64,000 bases of DNA from the NCBI GenBank assembly GCA_019925095.2, contig CM034415.1:7721001-7785000 (forward strand), read 5' to 3'. Below are positions 30,401-41,560 of this stretch, in pieces. Numbering within the stretch: the stretch's first letter is position 1; each line of letters starts with the position of its first letter. A program made the position numbers and the translations under genes. The stretch comes from Dendrolimus kikuchii (Eukaryota > Arthropoda > Insecta > Lepidoptera > Lasiocampidae). The notes under the pieces are model-generated. The model was not told the DNA's origin. It worked only from the letters and a program-made list of their open reading frames with translations, and searched no databases.

Positions 30401-32529
30401 CTAGTGAAGAGGCATACGCTGCGGTTGTGTACATACGCACGACACGGGCGGACGGCCGGGTCAACGTCATGATAGCGGCAGCTAAAAGTCGCGTGACACC
30501 AATGAAACCAGTCTCCATTCCGCGACTCGAACTCCAAGCAGCCGTCCTGGGAGCCCGCCTGAGCAAGTCCGTGCAAGAGGGACACGACTGGGAATTACAC
30601 CGTCACACATACTGGAGCGACTCGCGCACTACGCTAGCATGGATTCGAGCGGAACCGCGAACTTACAAAACGTTCGTGGCCCATCGCCTCGCCGAAATAG
30701 AAGACCTCACTAAGAAGAATGAATGGCGATGGTTACCCTCGGCGCAGAACGTTGCAGACGACGCAACGCGTAAAACACCAAGCGACTTCAACCCACAACA
30801 CAGGTGGTTTACGGGCCCCAAGTTCCTGTATCTTGACATAGAAAAATGGCCGCAAGAAACGAAGACCGAGGTGCCAACCACCGGAGAAGAAAAGTGCGCA
30901 ACATTAACTGAAGACAATGACGTCATCGTCATCGACTTCAAACGTTTCTCACGTTGGACTACCATAGTGAGAACGATGGGACGCGTACTTCAATTTATCA
31001 GACTATGCAAACGACCCACGAACACGGTGGCAGCCGCGCGCCGTAAAAGAACAAAGAAGAATCCTACTCCAGACGAAGAGTGGAAGAAAAACATAAAGAA
31101 GAAGAACAAAGAAAAATCGAAGTGTCCAAAAGAAAATAACGTTGAAAGAAAATTCAAGAAAATCAACGGGAAAATGTTAATGTTGTCTGAGCGTAAACTC
31201 ATTGCGCTCGCACAACGCGAATCGTTCGGCGATAAACCGCTCGATACGATACGTCGACGTCATAACAAGGGAGAGCTCGCCGGTTTAACTATAGAAACCG
31301 ACGAACATAACATATTGCGGCTGCGAGGAAGAATCGACGAGGCGCAAGAAATAAGCTACGAGATGGCCAATCCTGCCATCTTAGACGGGAAACATAAATA
31401 CACAAAGTTGTACATACAACATGTACACGAGAAACTACACCATGGTGGCGTCGAGATGGTGGTCAACGAGCTACGACAGCGGCTGTGGGTTATGAAGATA
31501 CGGCCCTCAGTCAAAGCAGTGTTGAGGAACTGCCTCCAATGCCGACTGAGGAGGGCCCAGCCAGCGAGTCCATCGACGGGGAGCCTGCCTGCAGCTCGCC
31601 TGGCGCATCACTCGCGCCCCTTCACCTTCACGGGCGTAGACTATTTTGGCCCACTGGAGGTGACCGTGGGCCGTCACCGGGAGAAGAGATATGTGGCGTT
31701 ATTCACATGTATGACGTCACGGGCACTACACCTCGAGGTCGTCGCGTCGCTGAGTGCTGACTCAGCCATCAACGCGCTGCGCCGCTTCATAGCGCGGCGC
31801 GGCGTCCCCACCGAACTCTGGAGCGACAACGCTACGTGTTTCCGCTCGGCCGACCGCGAACTCGCGGAGGCTGGGCGCGCCGTCGAAGAGGAAGCGTCGC
31901 GCCGGCAGATCGCCTGGCGGTTCTTACCGCCGGCGGCACCCTTCATGGCCGGCGCCTGGGAGCGCATGGTGCGCACCGTCAAAGAGGCGTTGCGCGTCAC
32001 CCTGCGCGAGCAGCGCCCGAGCGATGAGACGCTCGCCACACTGCTCGCCGAAGTCGAAGCCACCGTGAACTCGCGGCCGCTCACTCATGTGGCCGTGGGT
32101 CCCGACGAGCCCCCAGCCATCACGCCGAACCTGCTACTCCTGGGGCCGAACTGCCACATGCCGGCCCCCGGGAACTTCGAGGCCAGCGACGTGACTGCGC
32201 GCGCGCACTGGAGACGCGCGCAGTACCTCGCCGATGTCTTCTGGCGACGGTGGGTGCGGGAGTACCTGCCGCTACTACAATACCGGCGGGAGCCCTACGC
32301 AAGTGGTGACAACCCTAAGGTAGGCGATTTGGTTATTATTTGCGACCCAAATCTGCCCCGTAACACATGGCCCCGAGGACGAGTGACTGCAGTGCATCCC
32401 GGCAGAGACGGCGAGGTTCGAGTCCTGGACGTGACGACGGCCAGCGGACGAGTGCTGAGGCGGCCTACCAAGAGAGTCGTCGTGCTGCCCATAGGAGAAT
32501 CGCGAGACGCGACGGCGGGAGAATGTTGA
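27298..32529 (+). CDS. BEL/Pao gag-pol polyprotein
   Basis: An open frame of 1,743 codons. Its first ~35 codons overlap the gag frame and are probably not used; homology begins after the C run at 27393-27402. Approximate residues: gag DUF1759-type region from 104 (LPTFNGNSGEW); zinc knuckles 308-352; retropepsin-like protease ~420-520 with LDEGST near 437 in place of the usual DTG/DSG; RT with YMDD near 852; RNase H from 1032 (FVDASEEAYAA); integrase zinc finger HX3-4H...CX2C 1377-1411; DDE core (GVDYFGPL 1446, SDNATCF 1509, GAWERMV 1552); DUF5641-like end 1645-1735. No internal stops over 5.2 kb, and GC-richer than its surroundings. Only the gag break argues against activity. Confidence 0.9.
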   Translation: MMTSSKKANYHQEEWTCGSRDCRKRRNHMPQNPPPAPATLASDIGRMNERGQGVHVGNMARGQRVSERGPPARSNVMDVTSLAEAITEAARTSTRQAQRYMQELPTFNGNSGEWLSFQAAFRETGGSFSAGENVARLRRSLRGAALEAVSALLITQTGPEDILKALERRFGRPDALVLGEMEKMKTWTRVTDSPRDLCLFANKMANLVATIEVLNKPQYLHSPEMLRAAVEKLTPIVRNKWYDYAAVKTEGVPELKKLASFLNEEADKCAAYAPIERESEMARSKRRTEHIHIVNNDSERVNMRKSEPCPVCKRDHKLSDCRKFVGADVSARWDLAKKCKVCFRCLRSRHRRSSCRAPPCGVERCTLHHHRLLHHQRRPEVNEVSPSAVSVTSEPAGEVLASAINSVINDGRNKRRAYLKVAPVAITGPRGSRHTYALLDEGSTVTIIDAQLAEQLGLSGPRDPMKMQGVNGEESSHDYSMRVSARIRGSYETEEHTLRDARTIKNMSFFSQTVHRSDVQGCAHLQEIENVLIYERATPKILIGQDNWELIISNEVRKGPRHQPVASRTQLGWVLHGCRTSTTSPVVFCSHLNMMEEDHDPLEEIMKKYFALESLGIEPRTQVSDPQQRALEILEKKTRRLENGQFETGLLWKDESSPMPNNYENALKRLQNLEKKLDRDEELKAKYEERIGNLMLSGYAERASTPPTSGRTWYLPHFAVVNPDKEKIRVVHDAAAKYHGRSLNDMLLPGPDLLRSLPGVIMKYRQYPVAVSADIKEMFMQVKIIEADRDALRFLWRGNRRDSEPPEEYRMTSLIFGATSSPCVALYVKNKNAREFENEDREAARAIVVNHYMDDYLQSLQTVEEARKMTAAVDNIQRRAGFQLRGWTSNYKEAISSFAPSGQTTVEIGGSEIEKTLGLMWHVREDTLGFRVNQRRVPAEVLEGSRMPTKREALGLIMSIFDPLGFISPLTTPAKRIMQDTWKYKTTWDEVIPEELQDKWKNWLRDLISLPNLRIPRCYEYSPAAIRELHTFVDASEEAYAAVVYIRTTRADGRVNVMIAAAKSRVTPMKPVSIPRLELQAAVLGARLSKSVQEGHDWELHRHTYWSDSRTTLAWIRAEPRTYKTFVAHRLAEIEDLTKKNEWRWLPSAQNVADDATRKTPSDFNPQHRWFTGPKFLYLDIEKWPQETKTEVPTTGEEKCATLTEDNDVIVIDFKRFSRWTTIVRTMGRVLQFIRLCKRPTNTVAAARRKRTKKNPTPDEEWKKNIKKKNKEKSKCPKENNVERKFKKINGKMLMLSERKLIALAQRESFGDKPLDTIRRRHNKGELAGLTIETDEHNILRLRGRIDEAQEISYEMANPAILDGKHKYTKLYIQHVHEKLHHGGVEMVVNELRQRLWVMKIRPSVKAVLRNCLQCRLRRAQPASPSTGSLPAARLAHHSRPFTFTGVDYFGPLEVTVGRHREKRYVALFTCMTSRALHLEVVASLSADSAINALRRFIARRGVPTELWSDNATCFRSADRELAEAGRAVEEEASRRQIAWRFLPPAAPFMAGAWERMVRTVKEALRVTLREQRPSDETLATLLAEVEATVNSRPLTHVAVGPDEPPAITPNLLLLGPNCHMPAPGNFEASDVTARAHWRRAQYLADVFWRRWVREYLPLLQYRREPYASGDNPKVGDLVIICDPNLPRNTWPRGRVTAVHPGRDGEVRVLDVTTASGRVLRRPTKRVVVLPIGESRDATAGEC

Positions 32530-32826
32530 CGACGACAAACACAATGTATGAAACTCACCGACCCGTCTCAATAGGCGATAAGAACATAGGTATAATTTGC
32601 TAAGCCTCATAGACTATGTAGACGCGACCGTTAGGCGCAGGAAAGAGACGGGTCGGACTGAGATAGATATAGTTTATTTTTAACCGTTATTAATTTGAAA
32701 TTAAATAAATAAATTATAAGAATAAGAATTGAATATAAAATGTAATAAGCCTTAACTCACTAGGAAATAAATGTTGTAGCGTTGTGCCTTTTATTGAAAG
32801 TAGGACCCTATTAGATCCCGGTAAAT
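32530..32826 (+). other. BEL 3' non-coding region or outer 3' LTR
   Basis: Lies between the pol stop and the block shared by both LTRs. It starts just after a polypurine tract with TGTTGACGACG, as an LTR would, but has no counterpart at the left end. Either 3' UTR, or U3 lost from the 5' copy. Confidence 0.45.
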
Positions 32827-33287
32827 GAGACCGGGCTACGGGCGTGCAGAACGCCGCCTGGAGCCCGGGACTCAGCATGTAAAGGGAACCGGGTTACAGG
32901 CGTGCAGAACGCCGCCTGGAACCCGGGACCCAAAAGGGTAGCGGAAACCGGGCTACGGGACTGCAGAACGCAACCGGAGCCCGGGATCCGTGAGGTATGC
33001 CTGCACTACTGCCTACTCCGAACGCGAGTAGGCCATAATGATAGTGCAGGCAGAGGTCCGCGCTCGAGATAGTGGTAAGTTGAGATAAGGCTTAATGTAT
33101 GTAAAATTAAGGAAATAAAGTAAAGGGGGTGTTACGACGAAGCGAGGGGTCGGCGGAGGCAGCCTCTATAAATATAGGACGCCTTTGGGGCGCATTTTTG
33201 TAGTTCGTGAGTTCGTTTTAGTTCGTTAGTTCGTTCGCAGTTCATAAGAAGAAGCTCCCTCCCGCCGACGCCAACGAAGTCGAAGCC
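32827..33287 (+). repeat. 3' LTR of the BEL element (shared part)
   Basis: Repeats the triple CCGGGCTACGGG block, then jumps to TAGTGGTAAGTTGAGATAAG, omitting ~170 bp of the 5' copy. TATA box at 33167-33174. Has an extra GTTCGTTTTA in the GTTCGT array. Ends abruptly in a foreign MITE end. Confidence 0.8.
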
Positions 33288-33290
33288 AGT

Positions 33291-33345
33291 GTCTGAAACA
33301 TCGGAATAATAAAAATCAAATAAATTACTGTGCTTAAAACCATTT
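33291..33345 (+). repeat. Right-end fragment of the 13.3-kb foldback element
   Basis: ATCGGAATAATAAAAATCAA and the following TTACTGTGCTTAAAACCATT match the right inverted repeat of 13285-13592. It abuts the BEL LTR. Confidence 0.7.
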
Positions 33346-33359
33346 CAAGATAGTATTTT

Positions 33360-33605
33360 TTTTTTTTTTTTTTTATTGCAGGAGTTCAGCAGACAGGCAG
33401 ACAGCCCACTGGATGGAAAGCGGTTACCATCGCCTATAGACATTTGCAACACCAAAGGTGCTACAAATGCGCTGCTGCTCTCTTAAGTGAGTCTGAAACC
33501 TGGTCACTAATGCCGGAACACAACTCAAAGTTGTTATGGCGGCATGCTCTAGACCAAGGGTGGTAGCCATCCAGTCGGGCAAATGCCCTACCACCTGGCA
33601 TAATG
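33360..33605 (-). repeat. SINE-like family A, minus-strand copy
   Basis: A poly-T run followed by ATTGCAGGAGTTCAGCAGAC up to CTACCACCTGGC is a 5'-truncated copy of the family in inverse orientation, with high identity to the copies at 5.8 and 43.4 kb. Confidence 0.8.
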
Positions 33606-34077
33606 GCATAGTTTTATTATTTATTATAACTTACCTCAAGTTTTTTGATATAGGTATATAATATGTGAATGAGTAAATAAAATTGTGTGTCAGCTCAGAC
33701 ACACGACTGGTGTTTACTCCTTAAGTATGATTGTCGTTGAATATGCAATGCTGCCGCTGAATAAGGGCAGGTACAAGACCTTGTAATTTCAAAACACAGT
33801 ATCATACACTGATGGTTATTATTGTAGAAACTTAGATCATATTTCAATGAATGACAAAGATCGAAATGGCAGCCAATAGAGATAGAAATTTACTCCTTAA
33901 GAATTGGTTTTTATATAAGGCCCTGATGACATTTTATGAGCAGTGAAATAATGACAAGTGTTAACCCTAACAGTTAGTTTTTTATTATATAAATAATTTG
34001 ATATGCTAAACTTGTAAGATAGATGTTGAGTGGATTAGGTGATTGCAACATGCATAGTAGGGACTCTGTGATTTTAT
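33606..34077. other. Intron sequence
   Basis: No feature recognised. Confidence 0.4.
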
Positions 34078-34262
34078 TTTTTATTGCGTGAGTTCAACAG
34101 GTTGACAGTTGACCCACCTAACCGAAAGCAGTTACCATCATCTATGGACATTTGTTACACTAAATGTGCCTCCAATGCGCTTCCACTCACGAAAGGGAGA
34201 CTGGACCCTGGCTGATAATGCTGGAATAGAACTCAAGGTTGTTATGATGGCATACACTAGAC
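34078..34262 (-). repeat. Diverged SINE-like family A fragment
   Basis: TTATTGCGTGAGTTCAACAG to GTTGTTATGATGGCATACAC is a degenerate inverse copy of family A, interrupted at its 5' side by the hAT relic. Confidence 0.6.
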
Positions 34263-34590
34263 TAGTGGTCGGCAAAGTGCGGCTCCGGAGCCGCTTGTGG
34301 TTCTTTGACTCCTTGAGTATGGCTCTGGCACAAATATCCATGGAAAGCGCAATAATAAATCTTATTGATGAGAACTTGGAATCATGCCTAAAATTAAAAA
34401 CAACAACATACAAACCTGACTTACCTAAACTTTCCAAGGAGATGCAAGCACATTGTTTGCATGAATAAATATTTATTAAGTATGAAATTTAGTTTTATTT
34501 AGTGTATTACTTATTTAGTGTGATAAAAGTTTACTTAACAAGCAGATTTGGCCCCCAATTTTTTTTTAAATTATTGTAATGAAAACATGA
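34263..34590 (+). pseudogene. hAT relic with transposase C-terminus
   Basis: Starts with the hAT-like end TAGTGGTCGGCAAAGTGCGG. The frame 34312-34468 encodes a segment including IINLIDENLESCLKLKTTTY then KPDLPKL and a stop. It resembles the C-terminal tail of hAT/ZBED-type transposases (L-E-x-C-L...Y-x-P-D-Y/L). The left end and the C-terminal tail are joined directly, so this is an internally deleted derivative. Sister copy at 14948-15249. No right end or target duplication was found. Confidence 0.6.
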
Positions 34591-34910
34591 ATTTGACATA
34601 AAAATTACTATATTTTGAAAAAAAAAATTGTTCTTGTGTGTGTGACAAGAGATGTGAATGCAGAGCCATCTTTTTCACTATTTTTGTTTATCTCACGGAA
34701 ATGATGTCATTTGTTTCGAAATTCATTTAAATCTGGTCAGCATTATCACCTGTTACATTTGATGGAATCCAAATCCCAATTGCTGATTCAGTGAAAAACT
34801 TAGATTTTTTATTTTTTTATTATCTATTTTATTTAGGGGCTTTTAGTAATAATGTCACCATGTCAGCCCCATCTTACCCTAATCATATTTATATAAGTGG
34901 TTTCACTATT
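34591..34910. other. Intron sequence
   Basis: AT-rich; no feature recognised. Confidence 0.4.
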
Positions 34911-35109
34911 TTATAAATTAAAAGAGCCGCAGCAGACTGGCCGCGACAAAATGCTCTGGAAAACACCCACGTCCATGAGAATGAATCCCAAAGCATCCAC
35001 CAGCCCCTTTCTGCCGTCTCTGGTCCGAACACATTCCAATAACAAATGCTGTACGTCTTCCACTATATGGCAATGCAGACAATTTGAAGTATTGCTCTTT
35101 CCCACAAGA

Positions 35110-35110
<1 letters not shown>
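34911..35110 (-). pseudogene. LINE ORF2 C-terminal fragment (zf-RVT-like)
   Basis: The minus strand encodes SNTSNCLHCHIVEDVQHLLL then ECVRTRDGRK, a CX2C...HX4C zinc motif typical of the C-terminus of insect non-LTR retrotransposon pol proteins. The rest of the ORF is absent upstream, where (TA)n starts at 35111. A 5'-truncated relic. Confidence 0.65.
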
Positions 35111-35192
<82 letters not shown>

Positions 35193-35202
35193 CATATATA
35201 TA
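35111..35202. repeat. (TA)n microsatellite, left half
   Basis: An almost pure TA run of ~90 bp with a few CA interruptions. It continues on the other side of the Tc1 element at 36809. Frames through it are artefacts. Confidence 0.95.
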
Positions 35203-37030
<1,828 letters not shown>

Positions 37031-37588
37031 TTAGTACTAGTGGTCGTCCAGTGGTCGAAATTCGAACGTAATTAATTTAAATTATAAGTTTGAACATTAT
37101 TAAGGTTCTGTAGTCAAAGACTATACTTCTATAATCACAGATTTCGCCAAGGCTACACTATTAATTTGACTTTAAACATAAACAAAAGAGTATATATGCG
37201 TGCTTGTGTGAAATACATGGTAGTGAGTGTAATGATTTTTAATTGATATAATGTGTTTTTTATGCATAATTAAAAAAAAAAAAATAATTACTATAATTAC
37301 TACTAACTAATATTAGCATTCTGCACTCCTTCTCTATATAAACTATAAGTGTGCGAAATTTCATACTCCTCCGTCCGTGCAATTTTCGTAAAAAGGGGTA
37401 CAGTTTTTGCTTCACGTATTAATGTAATGATGTCAGACGGGCTACTTACAAAATCTCGGCGGGTTGAATATCGCTGGACTATAGATAGATAAAATAATGT
37501 GATAATATGCGAATGAGATAAAACTACATTTATGTTTTAAATTATTTTACAATATGCTTGCATTCATAATTTCATATACATAAAAACT
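37031..37588. other. Intron sequence
   Basis: AT-rich; no feature recognised. Confidence 0.4.
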
Positions 37589-37755
37589 AGGGATGGGCCG
37601 AATGTGGTTTGAACCGAATACGAACTTCGGCCGAATATTCGGCTAAAACAAAAAATTCGGCCGAACATCGGTTTAATTTCGCCACGATTTCTCGAAAGCG
37701 GCACGTCGTTACTTGTTGAGGTTGTGATTTGATAACGCCGAATATTTGGCGTTTT
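37589..37755 (+). repeat. hAT-like end with TTCGGCCGAA repeats
   Basis: TAGGGATGGGCCGAAT opens a stretch with repeated TTCGGCCGAA words like the 10.9-11.8 kb element. No right end or duplication was found before the LINE at 37854, so it is a fragment. Confidence 0.55.
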
Positions 37756-37853
37756 TACATCATAACCCGCCTCTGGTAAATTTTAAGTACGAGTAGGTGG
37801 ATAAAAGAATAGATTTTTAGACCTTTGATTGAAAAAAACATCATTTTATAATT

Positions 37854-39902
37854 CTGCTGGACGAGGTGGGCAAGCTCTTCGAGAGAGTTATTGCGAACCG
37901 CCTCGTCCAGCACCTGTCCAGTGAGGGGCCGGACGTGGCCGATGTCCAATTCGGTTTCCGTAAGGGGCGCTCCACGATAGACGCTATAATGCGGGTGAAG
38001 AGCCAGGCGGAGGAAGCAGTCTCCAGCGGCGAAGTGCTGATGGCGGTGTCCTTGGACATCGCCAACGCGTTTAATAGTATGCCCTGGAGCTGCATCAGGG
38101 AGGCACTCCGATATCACGGGGTGCCGACCTACCTCCGCCGCATAGTCGGGGCGTATCTCTGTGACCGGGCCGTCATCTTCCGGGGTCAAAACGGCTGGGG
38201 ACGCCAGGAGATGTCGTGCGGTGTTCCACAGGGATCGGTACTGGGGCCGACCCTGTGGAACGTCGGCTACGACTGGGCGTTGCGGGGCGTCCTCCTCCGC
38301 GGCGTAAACATCACATGCTACGCTGACGACACGTTGGTCGTCGCGCGGGGGAGGACCTACCCTGAGGCAGCCATTCTGGCGACAGCTGGGGTTGCACAGG
38401 TGGTTCACCGAATCCGACGGCTGGGTCTCGAGGTGGCCCTGCACAAATCCGAGGCCGTGGTGTTTCACGGGCCTCGGAGAAAGCCACCTGCGGGATCCGG
38501 CATCACAGTGGGAGGCGTCCGCATCGGCGTCCAGCCAACCATGAAGTACCTGGGTTTGGTTCTGGACAGCCGATGGGACTTTTCGGCACACTTCCAGCAG
38601 ATGGCCCCCAGACTCAAGAGGGCGGCGGGCGCACTCTCGCGCTTGCTGCCCAACGTCGGGGGGCCAAATGTGGCGTGCCGAAAACTCTTCGAGGGAGTCG
38701 TGCGTTCTATGGCCCTTTACGGGGCCCCGGTGTGGGCGGGCGCCCTGGCGGCTCGCAACGTCGCAACACTGCGACAGACACAGCGTATGCTGGCCGTCAG
38801 GGCCGTCCGAGGGTATCGCACGATATCCTTCGAAGCGGCCTCCTTACTAGCCGGCGCTCTGCCGTGGGACCTGGAGGCCAGGACACTGGCCTCCCTGTAC
38901 GCGTGGCGTAAGGAGAAGGAGGCCAGTGTTGGCCGACCTGCGCCCCGTGAGACCGAGGGGCGCAGAGACGAGTTGCGCCAGGTCCAGGTGGCAGAGTGGG
39001 CGGACCGCCTACTTAACCCCAGCGCCGGCCTCGCCACCATCCAAGCGGTGAGGCCGATCATGCCAGAATGGCTGCAAAGACGTTACGGCACCCTGACGTT
39101 CCGCCTGACGCAGGTCCTCTCGGGGCACGGATGCTTCGGGAGGTACCTGTGTCGAATAAGACGTGAACAGACGTCAGGGTGCCACCACTGCGTCGGCGGC
39201 GACGAAGACACGGCGCTGCACACCCTCCAGGTGTGTCCAGCATGGGACGAGCAGCGTCGTGATCTCGTCGCGGTCGTCGGGGCGGATTTGTCCCTCCCGG
39301 CCGTAGTAAAGGCCATGGTCGGGAGCGCCGACGCGTGGGACGCAGCCGCCTCCTTCTGCGAAACCGTCATGTCCGCAAAGGAGGCGGCGGAGCGGGAGAG
39401 GGAGCAATCCGCTACGCTCCCCTCCCGCCAGAGCCGGCGGCGGCGTCGGAGGGTCGTCCATGACGACCTCCAGCCGCCGTAGGCTACGGCCGTGCGGGCG
39501 ACCGGCGGGGAAACCGGACCCGCCCGCACATAAAGGCCGGAGAGGAGGAACGCGCGCCGATCCGCGCGCCCCCTCTCACCTCGCGGTGAGGTAGAGGAGC
39601 CGGAGAGACCCAGATCTCCGGCTACCAAATGGTGAGGCCAGCCCGCAAAGGGGCCGGCCGCCGTCCGTCCGGGCTGGTGGTGAATGCGCGAGCGAGCCCA
39701 CAGCCCGGACAAAGGACGCTTGGGATCGGACAGGGGTTTTAGTGGGTATCCCTAACCGCGGCGTGGCAATAGCATCTCACATCTCAACGTGGGGTGCTAG
39801 TGCCACCCCGACCTGGCGAATCCCACTCACGGGCCGCGACCTTTCCCCCTCGCGTGGCCTACGGTCCTCAAACGGATATCCCCTGTATAAAAAAAAAAAA
39901 TA
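37854..39902 (+). mobile_element. R1-clade non-LTR retrotransposon, 5'-truncated
   Basis: Contains the 3' two-thirds of a reverse-transcriptase ORF, a GC-rich ~410-bp 3' UTR (39483-39888) and a poly-A tail at about 39889. The endonuclease and start of RT are missing, as is usual after incomplete reverse transcription. The 3' UTR recurs at 44690-44915. Confidence 0.85.
37857..39482 (+). pseudogene. R1-clade reverse transcriptase, N-terminally truncated ORF
   Basis: The frame is open to TAG at 39482, about 540 codons. The start is a truncation, not a real start: 37866 is GTG within the LLDEVGKLFERVIANRL motif. Downstream, FGFRKGRST (~29), LDIANAFNSMPW (~64), GVPQGSVLGP (~120) and YADD (~150) mark RT fingers/palm motifs. 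A thumb and connection region follow, then a C-terminal CX2C...HX4C zinc motif near 437-455 (CHHCVGG, HTLQVC). The tail is Arg-rich. Homology is to the R1/TRAS group of arthropod LINEs. No stops in 1.6 kb suggests recent insertion. Confidence 0.88.
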
Positions 39903-39904
39903 AA

Positions 39905-40666
39905 ACCTTTTTATTGGTTTTAATATTTATATGTTTATCTCTTTTTAGTGTCTCTTTTTTCGTTTCATCGAATTTCAAATCAACGATTCTGTAGAAGTTT
40001 CACTTCGAAAATCCACACAGACGAAAGCGCGGGCACAGCTAGTATTTTATAAGCGTAACATTTATTAAAATGTTGACAGTACTGTTTCTTGTACTCGTGC
40101 AAGCAAAAGTCGACTTTAAGGTGATGAACATTTTAATTCCGCGAGTGTACCTGCTTCTGGTTATAAATATTTGTACACGTCTATCGGTGCTTTTTACAAG
40201 CTTTTATTTAACTTGCAATGGATGACCTATGTATGTATGTAAGTACGGGTGGAATCTTGCAAGTTAAATTTGACCAACTTCCCGTTTTCCGATTGAGCTG
40301 AAATTTTGCACGCATATGTGTATCGCATGACAATGCAATAATATGGCATACCATGTAGTTGGTCTGATGATGGAGTCGGAATGTGGCCATAGGAACTCCT
40401 GTACTAAACAAGATAGACCCGTCATGTTTGGGCTCGTTTTACTTGTCTTGGCTAGCACTCTGCTGCTACACGATATCCAGGACCTCAAAAGCTTATATTT
40501 AAAACCCTTTTTAAAAAAGCTTATTGAAATTCAACCTCTTAAGGTGGTGAGAAGGGGGCCACCTTTTAACTTGCTTTGACTACACAAACGTGACTATTTT
40601 TAATATACTAAGCTAGTGTGCACATGAAGCCAGTAGATTTATACCGCATGTTCTTATTCCTCTCAG
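39905..40666. other. Intron sequence with dispersed repeats
   Basis: Around 39960-40045 a repeat ends GGGCACAGCTAGT, like the 8.8-kb family. 40250-40450 carries TTCCCGTTTTCCGATTGAGC and related sequence typical of a dispersed repeat. No gene. Confidence 0.4.
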
Positions 40667-40805
40667 CTGAGCAATGAAGATGGCACGGATAGTGGCATTT
40701 GCGAAGTGTGCATCACGCAGCTGCGTAACGCCGTCAACTTCAAGAAACAAGTGCTCTTCACAGAGGAGCAATTCAAGAAGAAGGTGCAGGGCAAATTTTT
40801 TAAAG
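40667..40805 (+). CDS. ZAD domain, second half (exon 2, plus-strand gene)
   Basis: Acceptor TTCCTCTCAG at 40657-40666, donor GTAAGC at 40806. 139 nt, entering phase 0 and leaving phase 1. Encodes LSNEDGTDSGICEVCITQLR, then a helix (NAVNFKKQVLFTEEQFKKKV). ICEVC is the second CX2C of the ZAD and, with the first-exon CRCC, completes the four-cysteine zinc site; the following helix is the dimer interface in known ZADs. The junction FNID-LSNEDG is natural for the family. This exon has no counterpart found in the minus-strand gene. Confidence 0.9.
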
Positions 40806-41095
40806 GTAAGCAATGTTCTTCATATATAACAAGAGAAATCACTATAAAATTGACACATATGGTATCGGAGTGGATACTACGTGATGGGACACGAGATAGG
40901 AAAAGAAGACCAGGGAGACAGTATTAAGATGGGATGAAGTTATTAAGGAAGTTGTAGGCCCCTTATGACCAGCGCAAGGAGTCGTCAGACTGGCCTTTGG
41001 AGACAGGTATGCCCAGAATCTTCTCCCATGTTTCCATCGCAGGGGTCCGCGCCTTGTGGAGATGTGACGGGTCCAACCTCTGTTGGTTAAGTGAG
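40806..41095. other. Intron 2, start
   Basis: No feature recognised. Confidence 0.35.
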
Positions 41096-41560
41096 TCACT
41101 TTGCATCCCGGGGTGACCTAAGCTTGTTGCGCGGTTGAACAATGCGTGTAGTATCGCTCGTCATATCATGTTCTTCCACACAAGCGCCGGGTATGGGACG
41201 CAGGTTTAGGTTTAGCGGAGTAGTTGGTTCCACCCAGAGTCTTAGCACACGCTCCGCGACGCTTATCGCCGCGATCCTGTCCCACCCACACAGCCGATAG
41301 GGACTCAGCATGAGTACGAAATGTATTCCCCCTGCGCATCAAAAAAAAAAGTCCAAGGAGAGGCTCGCTCGCAGACGGAGGTGAGCCCACGTCAGCCAGG
41401 GCTCCGGCGTACGCTGGTTCCCGTGGCTCAGGTATATGACGACGGAAGGATCACCGGGGTGTTTTGTGGGTATTCCGGCGGAGCAACCGGCGAGTGCCAC
41501 TGTCATGTCCCCGAGCAGTGGGGCGTCCGCAAAGGGATTCACCTCGATAAAAAAGGCCCT
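41096..41560 (+). repeat. R1-like LINE 3' ends, two in tandem
   Basis: GC-rich sequence ends in a poly-A run at ~41340-41350, then a second GC-rich block (GGGTATTCCGGCGGAGCAAC) ends GCAAAGGGATTCACCTCGAT plus A-run near 41558. The second end resembles the R1-type 3' end at 3.5 kb. Non-coding. Confidence 0.45.

Larger units (their letters stand above)
26063..33287 (+). mobile_element. BEL/Pao LTR retrotransposon
   Basis: Long direct repeats (26063-26692 and 32827-33287) flank gag and pol frames whose domain order (DUF1759-type gag, zinc knuckles, protease, RT, RNase H, integrase, DUF5641-like end) is that of BEL/Pao. A GGCGGGAGAATG polypurine-like tract at 32517 is directly followed by TGTTG, so the true 3' LTR may start at 32527, with the 5' LTR missing its outer ~300 bp. 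No target duplication: the left flank ends TAAGAA and the right flank AGTGTC. Same strand as the host gene. Confidence 0.88.

Noticed and set aside
37755..38591. 278-codon antisense frame
   Set aside because: Shadow of the R1-clade RT frame on the other strand; GC-rich coding DNA often leaves the opposite frame open.
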